Translations under genes and position numbers: made by a program
The notes under the pieces: generated by a model
The model's database searches: none
What the model saw: only the letters and a program-made list of their open reading frames with translations
Told to the model about the DNA's origin: nothing
Origin: Cruorifilaria tuberocauda
Taxonomy: Eukaryota > Nematoda > Chromadorea > Rhabditida > Onchocercidae
NCBI GenBank assembly: GCA_013365365.1
Contig: JABVXU010000297.1
Coordinates: forward strand, 1 to 64,000
Reading direction: 5' to 3'
Length of the DNA stretch: 64,000 bases
Shown here: positions 13,801 to 27,800 of the stretch, one piece after another
Layout of the letters: every line of letters begins with the position of its first letter
Numbering within the stretch: position 1 is the stretch's first letter

Positions 13801-16800
13801 TTCACGATAGCGTACAACCAATACCAAACAGCATCACGTGCGTTATAACGTGCGCCGTATCCTCCATCCAAGAGATTTGGTATTAATCCATGTCTCATTG
13901 CACCACCGTATGATAGAATTAAATTTCTGCAATCTATACAGTATCACAGATGTTTCATTACAATATCCAATAAGAAATTTTAATTTCAATCATTGATCAT
14001 TATTTTTCAGCTAAATTTTCTAATTTACTTTGTTTTATTTAGCACGGTTAATACTTTTGAATTAGATGCTTTGCTTTCCTAACCACCTAATTTATCATTT
14101 AATTAATCATTTGATCATTCACCAATTAAATTTTTAATTAATTTGCAAAAGATGAATTTTTCCTCATAGTAGTATCGGGTAAATGTGGATTATGCCAATA
14201 ATTTTGCTTTCCTTAATTAAATTCAATTATTTGATTTGATTTCATATTTAATCATTCATCACTGATAACTTAGGTATTTAATTAATTTCACATTTAATTT
14301 CATTTACCACAAACTTTAATTAGGCATTATAAATCTTTGCAATTTAATCAAATTTCAACCAACCAAACTAATTTAATACTGTTAATTTAATAAAACTAGT
14401 TAAACATTCATATTAATTAATAGCTAATTAGAGAAATGAATGATTAAATTATGCGAGAATTAGTGAAGAATATTACCGAGCATCTTGAAATCGGCTGGTA
14501 ACAAGACAACAACCAGGTAAAGCGATGAATGTATCTCGTCCCCAATTCCTCCACAATCCGGTCGAAAAATGTGGTAAGCCAGCGGAAAGTGATGAAGGTT
14601 GTTCATCTTCTGTTTTATATCCATCCGGTAACAGTGACAATTTGGCGCTTTTGACTGATCCAAGGAAAGATATCGATGATAGCGCTAATGATTGAATATA
14701 TACCGATGCTGTTGCAAATGGTCTACAAAATTATTGCGCAATCAAATTGTACAATTAATTCCCGAAAATTCTAATTAATAAACAAATGTAAACCAAATCA
14801 TAATGGATTTACTCGATAATCAATATATAATTTATTCATACAGCTATATTGAAAAACTTATTAAACGAAAACAAATATTTTCCGGTTGAATAGTAAATTG
14901 TTCGAGGTGTGGAAAAAATCATTTAGTTCATATTTAGTTTCTCGGTAGGAAAAAACTGACAGACTCAATTTCTCCATCAATTGTTCAAATGTCGTTTCAT
15001 AAATTAGCGAAAATAATGCTTCAAAATAGCAAGGCCTTAGATCATATGGTATTTCATGAAGCGGTGAAAATAGTGTCCGAATGATACGACCGATTTCCGT
15101 TAGCACTGGATTATCTTTCATTAGCCTATGATAAATGTAATCGCAAAGCCATAAACCGTCACGTAAATTTTGACATATCGGATGACCAAGATCATTATGA
15201 GACCGGATATTGTTTAGATATGGCAATAATCCTGAAATTAAGTTCTTTTCAATAACTTTTTTCATTAAATTGTTACATATTATTATTTTTATTACTTTTA
15301 TTATTTATGAGTTTGTTTTTGGTAACTGTAATGGCAAAAAAAGTTTTCCGGAAATTGATACACACATAAGTGATATGTGAGAAATCGATATACACAAATT
15401 AATAAAATGAATGTTATTCAAATGATCAAGCTACAATGGCAGAAAGCAGCGATAATGATTAGATCTATAACTGGTAATTTCTAATATTGATAATTTCAAG
15501 TATTGAATTATTTTCATGTAAATCATTAGTTAGTTTGTTAGGCAATCCTTAATGATTCTTGAAAAATATCTTGTTTATTGATTGGATAATGAAATTTTTA
15601 AAGCTTCATTATCATTTTGATCATTAATAATTTTAAAATGAATCATTTATTCTCAAAACGTGGAATAGTGTATTAATATGAATAAAAATTTTTACTGAAT
15701 GAGATTTCAGAATTTAATAAAATTTACCTTGTAAGCCACAATAATCTAATGTTTTCCAATTAGGTATATTATAAGAGCCTGATCCAAAATCATCTTGATC
15801 TTCTTCGGAACATCGGAATAGAAGTATATTGTACAGTTGTAAAGTTGATTGATTCAATGCATTCACAAGGACTATAAATACAAAGTTAAACGATAAATTT
15901 CATATAGAATTCGTTAATCATCATTATATTACTCTCCATCAGTTATGGCAAGTTTTCTTTTATCGAAAAGTATTCAGGATAAATAAACGAATATTTGGTG
16001 GGAATTTTCAATTGACCTGTAATATATAATATATTCTGATACGTCATATACACTTACATGTTTTTGTGAAATCATTCTTTCCGGATAAGTAATCACGAAT
16101 CAATTTGATTGCATCCGTCGCTTTATTGATTGGTGATACTCTGTTAGAATTTAATATCAAATTGAAAATTTTAATTCATATTTCATTTTAACTGTAGACA
16201 TTTAAAATTCGCATTTATTAATAATGCCAAGGGTTTCATCTATTATGACAGTTTTATGAAATTTCAGTGATATCATTAAATGATTTGTTGATGTCATTGA
16301 AAAATTTCTCTACTTCTTTCACTACCACTAATTTATTTATTTTAATCCAATAAGACAATAAAAAAATGATTTTTCTTGATATTTCATTCATTACTCATCT
16401 CTTATTTGTTCATCATCGTTATCAGTAATTAATAGTAAGCTAGCTTACTTTATAACGATAACTGATCCGGAAGGGAAATGCTTCAGATGAAGTTTACCAT
16501 TTGTTTCATATTGTTCGATCACAGCAAATTTTGAATCATTTTGTTTTAATCGCTCTCGAACTTCAACTTTAGCACCATTTAAGCCAACAATTTTTTCTTC
16601 GCTTTCTGTAAATTTATCAAAAATTTAAATTCCAAATAATTATTGCTATTTTTCCGCTCTTACAGATCTATAATGAGATACCTGGATTTCCCCTGTATAC
16701 GTAGTGAAATTCGATTTCCAGCATAATTTCATCAAACAAACCTAAAATTTTTAACTTTTATTTTAGGCAGCATTTTAAGCTACTTGAGAAATATAATACT

Positions 16801-19800
16801 AACTTATCAAAATGTATTTTTCAGGTATTAATTATTGTTCAAACGCAAAACAGAATAAACATTTAATTGTGTTTTAAATTATTTGTTAAATCATTTTGTC
16901 TAAATTCATTTCATTATTAGTAATACTGAATAGTTTTAATTAACGACATTTTTTTAAGAAATTAAGGGATCATAATTAAAAATTATCACCGGTAAATGTT
17001 AAGTCATCAATCACTGGACAATCATAACAAATAGCATCTCGATTGAATGCTGTATAAGCCATCATGATAACTTTCTCATGAGTTATCGGATTATGTCGTG
17101 TTACTGCGACAATATCTGATGTGCGCTGATCAACATAAATCTAAAATTAGATAAAATAAAAAAATGATTAATTTACCAGAAACTTATTATTCATTCTCAC
17201 TTATCATTCATTATTTATTGTTCAAAAACTTATTACTCGAAAATTTATTATTATTATAAAAAGTTTTCCAGGTATTTTTTTGAAACGATTTCAAATTTGA
17301 TAAGGAATTGTTAAATAATTTTAAATGAATACTTGAGTATAATTATTTTCTGCAAGCCAAATATGCAATCTATTCAATGCAGCACGTGCTGGAATAATAG
17401 CTGGTGATTGATTAATTTCATCCCATGTCGTATAATTACGTGTTTCGCTAACAACATCTATCTAAAATTTCACGTATTTTTGATCAAATTAATCTACATA
17501 TTATCATTTATTCATTTAATACAGTGATATGACAGACATGATATGATAGCGATAGAAAAAAGCATCGATTGAGGAGAAAACTATTATCGATCTTCAATTC
17601 AGTCATCATACATTAACTTAAATTTGGTGTAAATAATAAGTTTATTTGTTTATTTTGATAAAATTGATAATCAATTAATTTATCAAATAGGTTATTCCTC
17701 CTAGTTGATGATATCATATAATTTACTTACCTTATAAGGAACAAGTTCATCATATCCCCGAACACTACCAATACCACAGTTTGCCATTGCTAACATTGCT
17801 GCTGTTGGAACATAATCATAAACCGAACGTTTCTAAAATCATTTGCATGAAATACGTAGAAAATACTCATTGAATTTTAGTAACATTCTTCAAAATTCTA
17901 AATTAATTTAAATTAAAAACAAATTAAATTCAGAGAAATAAATATTGGGTATGAAATTGAAAGAAATTTCAAAATTAATTATTTCTATATAAAACAAGAA
18001 AAATATATTTCAATTTCGATTTCTTCATTCCCTAATTCTGCAAAAATCGAAAAAACTTGAAATCAATTACTTAATATAACGAATGATCTTTCTTCCATTC
18101 TAAATATCAATAAAATCAATGAATTGCTAAATTAATTAATTAAAGAATGGATACATCGAGAGCTGCAGGATTATCATGTGTCTGATCGAAGAATAATGCT
18201 GGCGCTACACAGCATTTTGCATCTTGGATTGTTTTTTGAATAAATCCACCTAAGACATCACCGCCATATCGATAAATTAAACGACCTTGCTCATAGCTTA
18301 TTGGAGCATTTTGAGCCTCTAAGGAAAAAGTGAAATTTAAAAAATTTTAATTAGTAAAGTAAAAGACAAGAAAAATAATAAGATAATAAAACAAAATAAA
18401 AATGAAATGAAATGACAAACTTTATAAAATTACGAAATAAGTAATAATACAGTTAAATAAAATAATAAAATGAAAAAACAATAAAATAAGAATGGTAACT
18501 TAAATTATTTATTTAAAATAAATTAAATTATTAATAATTACCACGTATTAATGAAGTTATTCCAAGTCGATTTACAAAGATATTATCCAAACTTTCATTT
18601 TGCGTAAAAAGTTCCACCGTCACATAAATATCCGGCCGTATTTCACGAGCAGCTTTTAAAAGATACTAAAATAAAAAACAGTTGTAAATAATATTTTTTA
18701 TAATATTTTCGCAGCAATAAAGTTTTATCAATTAAGTTTTAGAATAAAAAAAACATTGATAATATCATTAATAATACCTCAGCAACATGTATTGGTGTAC
18801 TGTGACAATTATCAATACGTAAACCGTGGAATATCTTTGCGCAGCGTTGACTTAAATAGTAAAGAAAGTTTAATTATCACTAATTAATTTGAAACTACTT
18901 AATTTAATTCAATCAATAATATTCTTATTTTCTATTACACCATCATTATATTTTATTCTCTATTAAATTTTTGTTTTTCAAATTTCAATTCTTATCTGAT
19001 TTTGGCAGAATTATTAGGTATGAAAATGATAACGAATTATTTCATTATTACATAATAATATTACTATTACTATGCTAACTGTTCCAGGATATCATTTTAT
19101 CCAATTTCAGATAACTGTATTATCATAATCATTCTTTTATGAATGAAAAAAGAAGAATAAAAAGTGAGAGATTTTATTATTTGAATAGTAAGAGAAAATC
19201 ATGGGAAATTTGAACGGAAAATTTACGTGTATCTCTTCATTAAATCCCATAAATACGGACAATCTTCCGGTTTTTCACCGTAATTCAGTTTGACACAATC
19301 TCCCCAACATACCAAATGTCTCATCAAATATACCTACAATAGGAATTACTTTTCCAAAAACAGAGTATTTCAAAGTATCTCAAAAGCAAAAAAAAGAAAA
19401 ACAAAATATTTTACCAATCGAAATTAAAAAATTTTTTTAATCATCAATCATTCCTTTAATATTTATTTTTATTAACTTATAATATTCAAATTGATCCTAC
19501 TAAAATTATCACGATTTAAATGCTATTATGAATATTACGAGTTGTCTTAAGTACACTGCGTGACAGGATTGACTGTTATCATATCACACGGGAAGAAAAA
19601 TATTCAAAATAGGAAATAACATAAGTCTTCTTCAATACGTCAAATACCATAACACGTAAAACTACGGAATACATGATACATTAAAATTCGCAAATTTTAT
19701 AAAATAAATTAAAACTAAGATAATTTTTTTATTATACCTGCGATGGATAATGTGCGAAATTTAGTAACGGATTATCATTCATAACCCATCCATTACATGC

Positions 19801-22800
19801 CATTATTTTTTCCGCACTTTCATCGTTGTATGCAAAAATTTCCTCATCTTTCCATGTATCCAATGATGGAAACGGTTGTACAAAGTATCTGAAAAAAATG
19901 AAAACATTTAAGAAAGTCCCAATTTGATAAGATAACAATGAAACCTTCAACTGTTCCTCTACTATAATAAACTTAATCACATTTGAGAAATTGTGATAAT
20001 TTGAAACGATCAATTAAAAGAAATTCAATATTTCACGCAATATTTTTTAAAATAATTTCACTTTTCCCAAGTTCATAACCGATTTTATTAGATTTATTGA
20101 GATTGTTCGGTTACTTTATATACATGATGATATTATGATGCATGTGGTAATGTTAAAATCATAAACGATTTTATCTAATTCTACTGAAATTACTTATGTT
20201 CAGTATCTCGATATACAACTCATGTTATACTCAATGCTTCTACTACTTATATTCAATATATCGTACTCGAAACATATCAACATCATTGTTTTTTTATTTA
20301 ATTAAATAAGCCAAATCTTATATTTAGTAAAAAAATGAAAAAGGAAGAAGAAAATGATTCAATTGACTGAAAAGAACAAAAACCGTGACATTTACTTACT
20401 GCGTGACAAGAGTGTAATCTTCGGTTAATTCACGTCGACGTGGTCCTAACTGATCAATTCGTTCATAGCCAATATGTCCGGCACATGACTGTAATACGTT
20501 CTCGTAGATTCCCGCACTCGTTTCTAACGCTTTCTGATTCAGGTATTGAAGATGTGCTCGGAAAGCTTCCAGACATTTCCGCTGTCTGTCCTTTTCATCA
20601 GAAGCATCACTTCTTCAATATTCTCAATATAGTCAAAGAAAAATTTTTCTCGTTTAACCTAATATTAACTTAACTTAATTCATTTCTATTTAAGGTTTTG
20701 AATATTTGAAGTTTTAGAATAACTAAGAATAAGGCTGGAATTTGATACCTTTTTCTATTGAAAATTTTATTTGCGTCATTTAGATCAACAATGAAACCAA
20801 AACGATTCCAATATGATCCTGGTTTTGATTCCAACATTTCGTCTCTTACTTCAGATGACGGCCCTTCTAAATACATAACGTTGATTAGCTAATATATAAA
20901 TAATCATAGTAGTTTAATTTACCTGTTAAAAATTTGAAATAACGAATTTCAGGAGGAAATTTGTTGTAAAACATATTGTAATATTATTGTAATGTTGTAA
21001 ATCTAAGCAACATAATCTAATAGTTGTTTCTTATGCTATATATATACTGATATGAATAAATTAAACTATTAAAAGTATTCATGTATTAGCTCTGAAAAAT
21101 ACTTATCATACTAATCATTACACTATCTCTTTTGAACTTCTTATTTCATTACTTTGAACAGTTCAATCATTTTAAAATTAATACCTTTTACATATTTTTC
21201 AAAATTCACCACTAATTTTTCGATATCAACTTGGAAAAATTCATGAAGTCGTAATTCTGGTAAAATTTCATTACGCAAAATATCGAGAATAGTCTAGAAG
21301 AAAGAATGAAAAAGATCGAAACGAGAAAAAAATTTTATAAAGGAAGAAAAAACTGAAATAAAATTAGGATAGGACAAGAAAAACATGAATCAAATTGTTT
21401 TCGTAATTAATTTTTGATGATAATGAAATAACGCAAAGAAAATAATCTTTTTCCTAATATTGGATTAATCCAAATAATAAATCAATATAAATTTTCGTTG
21501 TATTGACTAAAAAGTATATCATAAATTGTATTGTACTTAACAATCTTATTCATCTAAGTATTTAAGCATAAAATTTTCTGCCATATTGTTAAATGTACTA
21601 ATTAATTAATAATAATTAACATACTCTTAAATGTTCATCAGTATTGATTTCCTTGTTAAGATTTCGATCTTTATATTTTCCATTCATTATATCCATACTA
21701 AAATGATATAAAAGGCGATCAAGGATATATGCTGGTCGTAAATGCGGACTATTTTTTAAGTTATAAGCGCATTGTGGATGTTCCTAAAGAGTAAATTATC
21801 AATTATCATTAACAAATTATTTATTTTGCACAATTTATACGAAATTAAATTAATATTATAAAACAATGCATACTTTGCAATAATTGAAAAGTATTCATCT
21901 ATTCAGAGGGTTTATCGATCGCTTTATTCCGTAATATGAATAAATTAATTTAATTAAATTAATAAAATTAAATTCAATTCCAATTGCTGACAATATCACC
22001 TACTAAAAGCCACGAAGCATTTCGAGCTGCATGATTCCATACCACATCTTGCATTGATAATAAATGATAATCTTTTTCAAGGCTTTTAATCAATTTTGCC
22101 AAATCATCGTATGTGTAACGCTTTTCCTGTTCAAATAAATTATTTTAAAAAAATTTAAAATTATTCGAAATTTACGTGTATAATAAGAAAAAATTTTTAA
22201 GCTTGAAAAATAAAGATGATTTGAAAAAGTATTATCAATTATCAATGATCAAATATTATCAATGGAAAAAGTAGCTTTATAAATTATTTTTTTAAAGTAA
22301 AACTTACAGTAGTACTAAAGTTCGGATTCAATTGTATTGGATCAGCAATGCAATAGCTAAAAAGTCAAATCAATAATTTCAAATTAAACATTTTGAAAAA
22401 TTAGAAAAAATCATTGGAATTAAAATGATGACAACAACAGATTATCTATTATTAAGATTCAAAAACTTTTTTTTTGTGGTAATTAATAATTGGAGAAAAA
22501 TTAAAACTTCATAAAGCTAAAAAATATGGTAAAGTAGAAAATATCAAATAAGTAAAACAAATAATCAATATTATCTTTAATTATGATATATGATATACCT
22601 GCTATTTGAAATTCCAAGTTCTTGAACAGGTGTGAAATGAATCATATTGTACTCAGCTTTTGCAGCAACTTTCAATCGTTCTTCCCACATATCCAAGGAA
22701 CCGAGAAGTTTTGAGATATGCGTGACACACGTTACAGCATTCAGACGTAACGGACGTTCATTCAGAAATAAAATCGGCATTACAAGAATATATCCACTAC

Positions 22801-23620
22801 CGGCTGGTTTACTAAAATGAATAATTCAAGCATTCAAATAATTTGATTAATTATTGAAATGAGTCATTTATTTTTCTTTTGCTTTAGCTAATTATTCATC
22901 AAATTCACTCTTAAATATAAATTAATTATATTGCACCTCTCATTATCAACGATAAAGTGATAAGAGAAAGCGCCAGACTGTTCGCATTTAATTTCAGCAA
23001 ATGTTGCAAATTCATCAGCTCTTTCGTTCCACGATATTTTACCCGAAATTGACGTGAATACGTCGACATCACGTCCCAAAAGATTTGCACCACGAATGAA
23101 TCGTACGGACCAACCTATAATTACTTTAAAAATAAATAATTGATGTAATATTAAGAGCTTGCATGAAACACCTGTAATTCGCAAACCGAATTTGAAATTA
23201 AAACTAAAATAAAAAATAAAAAAAGATTAATTTACAAAAATTCATTTTAATCTAATTAGCATTTCGAAGTGACAATATCAATCTTCACGTCAAAATATTT
23301 ATTTTAATTTGCCTGTATCAGGTATTCGATTGAAATCAATTCTTATACTTTCATAAATCAAAATTTCAAATTTATTTATTTTAAAATTTTACTGATTGAA
23401 TAAATTTCTTTTTGAAATGAATGGAAAATATTCTTTATTTTTTTCTAAATCGATTGGAATTTGATAAATTATACTTCGAAAATATGAAACCTTTTTGAAA
23501 GCGAAATACTGATTTTTCGAGATTTTCACCGTAATTAAGAGTAATGATACGCGTTTCTGATTTCCAATTTTCTTGATTATCATCATTCTTCAGTAAATTA
23601 ATAGCTTCAGTTGCATGCAT
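10879..23620 (-). CDS. agl: Glycogen debranching enzyme (4-alpha-glucanotransferase / amylo-1,6-glucosidase)
   Basis: A bifunctional cytosolic enzyme that, after phosphorylase, moves a short maltosyl chain (GH13-type site) and hydrolyses the remaining alpha-1,6 glucose (GH133-type site). I placed 31 exons that keep one frame for 1513 residues; human AGL has 1532. From the 5' end their upper limits are 23620, 23203, 23114, 22811, 22356, 22126, 21783, 21293, 20866, 20612, 19888, 19333, 18850, 18665, 18318, 17832, 17461, 17140, 16741, 16605, 16140, 15871, 15231, 14722, 13926, 13480, 13121, 12770, 12427, 11506 and 11163. Transferase-site motifs are [10 protein letters not shown] (18778-18850), VELFT (18542-18665) and DQTHDNPA (18155-18318). 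Glucosidase motifs are NWGRDTF (14477-14722) and GTWMDKMG (12882-13121). The protein ends DELYQLHKF. The donor at 14961 (CT|GTCAGT) is weak but keeps phase. ATG 23620 matches the human start region; further 5' exons are possible. Confidence 0.95.
11645..11708. repeat. Near-perfect inverted repeat (hairpin) in an AGL intron
   Basis: A 17-bp perfect stem (11659-11675, ATTACTGTTTGTTACAG; and 11680-11696) flanks a TTTT loop. Outside it, ATCAGAAAAC (11645-11654) pairs with GTTTTCTGAT (11699-11708). It lies in the AGL intron between the exons at 12330-12427 and 11419-11506. It may be the relic of a small inverted-repeat element or a structured intronic RNA. Confidence 0.9.
12097..12151. repeat. Short direct duplication in an AGL intron
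   Basis: TATAGAGATTTAATAAGCAA at about 12097 recurs as TATAGAGGTTTAACAAGCAA about 32 bp later, each followed by ACC. This is a local duplication inside the same intron as the hairpin. No function is apparent. Confidence 0.75.
13163..13250. repeat. About 30-bp tandem repeat, three copies, in an AGL intron
   Basis: CCTAAATTC followed by (A/G)A(A/G)A(A/G)CGTGA(G/A)AAAA recurs at about 13163, 13193 and 13224, a period of 30-31 bp. It lies between the AGL exons at 13369-13480 and 12882-13121. This is a small minisatellite with no evident function. Confidence 0.8.
13567..13718 (-). repeat. Triplicated 53-bp unit carrying the AGL exon donor
   Basis: ACAGTT(A/T)AATCAT recurs at 13595, 13649 and 13702 within a longer 53-54-bp unit. 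The copy at 13702 is the true end of the AGL exon 13704-13926 on the minus strand (GATTTAACT|GTAAGC). The other two lie downstream in the intron and keep a GATTTAACTGTAAGT-like or GATTAAACTGTAGGT-like sequence, so the exon has potential extra donors. Confidence 0.8.
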
Positions 23621-24488
23621 AATCAATATTCATAAAATACACAAATTAAAGAAAAAAGCTAAAATAAACAACCTGAAAATGATGAATTAATCATGAGAAA
23701 TATGGCGTTAAAAAATAAAAAAATAAATGTAATTTACATATTTACTTTTTAAAAAGTTAATTTATTCCAAACTTAATGATAAAATTATAGGAACAAAAAA
23801 ACAATCAATCGATAATTTTCTCTTTATGGTTTTTCAAGAGAGAGGGAAAGAGAGAGAAAAGTGAAAAACCATAATCATTAACAGAAACCGGAAAATGAAA
23901 TTTTAATGAGAAAAAAAGAAAGGAAAGGAGGAAACGAGAAATCATAGAGGTTGAAAGCAAACAACTGCAACAACAACAAGAATATGATACACAGTGATCT
24001 TTTCAAACTAAACTAATCGATCTGGCTAAATGCTAGCTATCATCGTTCTCATCCCTCCAAAGCTTTATCACATCACATACATTGAATTATATGCTTCAGC
24101 GGAGAACAGAGTGAAATTTTATTGTTTAACTTTAAATTAATTAGCGATGAATTATGTGATAAGGTAGCAATATGAGTGATTGGTCACGTGAATTATCATT
24201 TTCTGCCAATGATAATGTTATTAATGAAAGCAAGCCAAATATAACGAATGGAAAGATTTTTTTGCATTGCTTTGGAAAAATATTTCTTTCATCAAAAGAA
24301 AAATTTAACATATTTCATCATCTATTTTAATTAATTAATCAATTAACTGCGCAATATGTAATTATAAGAAATGTTTACAAAAATTGTATTTTTTTACTTT
24401 TGGAAATGATAACTTTCGGATGTTAATTGATCACGTGACACGTGATCATATGAGATGGTTAGTATAATTGTCTAGTGTATTTTCTTAC

Positions 24489-24593
24489 CTTTGAAATGTT
24501 TTCATTATATTGTATCGTATTAGACAATTCATTATGCTGCATATTATCAGATGGAATTTTTGATTCGGCGATCTGATCGATTGCTTTTGTTTC
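24489..24593 (-). CDS. Candidate 5' exon upstream of AGL
   Basis: On the minus strand, an acceptor ATTAATTAAG precedes an open stretch of 35 codons beginning ETKAIDQIAESKIPSDN and ending NENISK, followed by the good donor GTAAGA. It is phase 0 on both sides. It could join the candidate first exon at 30317-30379 (phase 0 out) and enter AGL at a phase-0 AG inside the first AGL exon (CTGAAG|AATGAT), giving an alternative N-terminus. Known AGL proteins do not help here, because this residue stretch is not conserved in the human enzyme. Treat it as a hypothesis. Confidence 0.35.
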
Positions 24594-24639
24594 CTTAATT
24601 AATATTTCGTTTATTTGTTCAATAATTAAAAATTAAGTT
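24545..24639. repeat. Direct repeat, copy A (overlaps candidate AGL exon)
   Basis: These 95 bp match 24716-24810 without an evident indel and with scattered substitutions. The copy includes the splice acceptor and the first half of the open exon candidate at 24489-24593. Confidence 0.85.
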
Positions 24640-24715
24640 AGAATTCCACTACTTAGTATTACTTTACTATTTAATGATATAGAATCTAAATTTAGAATCA
24701 AATAGGATTTGAATT

Positions 24716-24810
24716 TATCAGATGGAATTTTTAATTAGACGATTCGATCGACTGCTTTCGTATCCTTAATTAATATTTCGTTTATTTGTTCAAAAATTAA
24801 AAATAAACTT
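24716..24810. repeat. Direct repeat, copy B (decayed exon copy)
   Basis: This is the second copy of the 95-bp repeat, offset by 171 bp. It keeps the acceptor-like ATTAATTAAG and reads DTKAVDRIV in the exon frame, but then meets a stop, so it could not code beyond that point. The 24640-24715 spacer is AT-rich. Confidence 0.85.
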
Positions 24811-27800
24811 AAAATTTTCAATCATACATTAACTTTATCATATAGAATTTAAATTTACAAGTAATATCGAGTAAAATTCAAATAAATTGTAATAGAATAT
24901 CTACGTAATCAAAATAATCGTCACAACTGCCAATGTTTTCGAGATTCTTTGCATCAAATCTCTCCTTTTACGATCGGCTGTTCCCTCAAAGAACAATGTA
25001 TCATCACTGCTTAACTGTTAGCTTCATCTTCTGTATGTTTACAACCACTGCACTTCTATCTCCACGTGATTTACATTGACTTATCCCTTGTTTACGTGAT
25101 TTACATTAACTTCCTTATATGTGTAGATGCTTGCTAGACTTATCTATTGTACGTCCAAACGATTCTTTGTTCATATATCGAATGACTGTATGATTGCTTG
25201 TTTACTTGCGTACTATCAATTGTTTACTACATTAGGTGTTTATGCTTATCGAGAACAGTCAACAATAGGAAATATTACGATCTACTCAAATGAAGTGTTA
25301 CAATCTCACCAACTATATTTTCCTCACCTGTGTATTCCATTTACTTCCCAATTAAAATTCTCAAACGGTTACTTTAATTGTCATTAATTAAAAAACATAT
25401 AATCGTTGTAAATATTTCACAACGAATAAACTTTTATAATAATCATTGTTTGTAAAGTAAAAAATAAAAAACTTTCGTAATTAATTATATTTCATGCGTT
25501 GAATTAAATAATCAGCATAAGAAATATAATTAGATAGTCGATAAATTGCGCCTGCCGGTTTTAAAACTTAATTTAATTCTTTTCCAAATTAATTAATAAT
25601 TAATTGGTAAATTCTAAGTCTGTAACTATTCGGGACATTCTAAAAATATTCTTTTAAAAATAGAAGAAGTCTTTTTACGATATATTTGTAAAAAATAATG
25701 CCAAACAGCAATGGCATCTGTTTGATTGATTGTTTTATTTAGTAAAGACATTCTGTTCTAACATAAGCTTTTCCTTTTTATTACTTTTTGTTTTCTGAAG
25801 CGAAATGGTTGAATTTAACTGGAATTCAAAGAAATGAAAAAAGAAAGAAAAGATAAAAGGAAAAAATTGAAATTTAAAAAAACAATTAAAAGAGAGATAA
25901 CAAAAAAGTTGAAAAAGCTTTTTTTGCAAATGTAAAAATTTTCTGACATTCTCATATAAAATAAATTAACGCTAAAAAATTTATACGTTATTTTTTTAAA
26001 TTTTATCATATTTTATCATATCATGTTTTACTTTACCAATTAAACATCTTAAAAACAAAAAAAATACAGCTTACCAAATTTCTTCTTATTCTCAAAATTT
26101 TGAATGGCATTTGTATCAGCAGCCAAAACAATAATAATACTAATAATAGTGATAAGAATCACTGATTATTTCCAATTATCACTTTATCTTCATCATGTTC
26201 CATTCGCTAATTTCTGTAGTAAAGAAAAAAAGTTAATTATTTCATCGTTCAATCCTTTCGCTCATAATGTTTAATGAATTACAAAAATGACCAAATATTT
26301 TCGGATAGGGTTCATTCCAATTTTTTCTACTTTACCCAATTTTTACCTGATTACCTGATTTGCCTAATTTTGGAAAACTATTTCTTTCCATTTAAGGAGC
26401 ACTTTCACTTTCACCCCAAATGATTATCATTCCCTTTACGATCAATTTTTGGTCATTTAAATGATAAATTTTAATCATAAGAGGAATAAAACATAGGAAA
26501 ACGAGAGGAAGAAATGTGATTAGAAGAAAATTAACTAAATGAATGAATAGTAGTTTGCTTCTTTTCCATTTGCTCATTTAGTAATGAACCGATCAGATTG
26601 TTAAGAAATTTGAAACGATTTAAAAAATTTTGAAGCAGTAATTCAACAATTCAACCGATATTTGTAACTTTACACATTTAGATAAATGGAGAAGAAAATC
26701 TTTTGTTAACAAAAAGAAATGTACATTGATAATGATAATATTTTTCAGACTAAATATTGATAGTATGTATTACTTTTTTTCCGTTAAAGAATCTTATCGA
26801 TAATTCAGTATTGTTTTACTGAAATCTTTTCGTCGTATATTTTTATTTTCATATAATCATAACAATTTTTAGTAATTTTTTGCAATAAATTTCGTTTGCA
26901 GTAAGTAATTTATGAATTTTGCAAATTTATTTGCATGAATATAATCAGGAAAAAGAAACATGAACGCATGATCTATTGAATCACTATTTAAATTGTAGAA
27001 CTGGCTATAATCATAAGACTAGTGATAATTATAATACTAGTTACTATAACTTTAAATTACTATCGTAAACGAGGAAAATAATTATGAATTATCATATGAC
27101 AGAAATTATGATAGAGATAAGTTTATATTAAATTGAGATTTAATTTAGTCTGAAATAAAAGTATTGAAAAGTTAAATTTAACGTATGTTTGTAATTTATG
27201 TCTGATTTTGTACAACATGTATCTAGCAATATAGTTGATTGATTCATTACACTTATTAACAGTTTAGGTGATAATTATAAGACTACTTACTATAACTTTT
27301 AAATCACCATCATGAATGAAAAAAATAATTATGAATATTTATTGTAATGATTATACAAATTTGAAACTCATCCCAGTTTTTTGCAGAGAATTATTTGGAT
27401 TTGGAAGCTAAGTTCAATTGCATTAATTTATCTTAGAGTTTCTAATTTCTTCATACGTTTTTGTTTAAAATATTCATCTAATGTTCAAGAATTCAGCTAA
27501 AGTTGAGAATTAATCGGACTGTAAAACAATTTCAATGCATACTTCAGGATCATATCACAAAATGATCGATTAGCTTGCATAAGCTATTAGAATGATTATC
27601 AGTAGGTCCGATATTCCAAATTAGCTTTGCTAATTAATAATAAATTTTCTTCGTAATTTAATTTAATTTGAAATTTTCAAAAAGCTGTTTTATCATGCAT
27701 TGTTGATTATCAAAACTTTTTGCTATTCCAAATTTTAATGAAATATTCAAATTATATTTCACTAAGTTAATTAATTCGTTATGATAAAGTAATGAAACTA

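Noticed and set aside
25127..25387. 86-codon plus-strand frame starting MLARLIYC
   Set aside because: No splice partners, no motif, and composition no different from AT-rich background.
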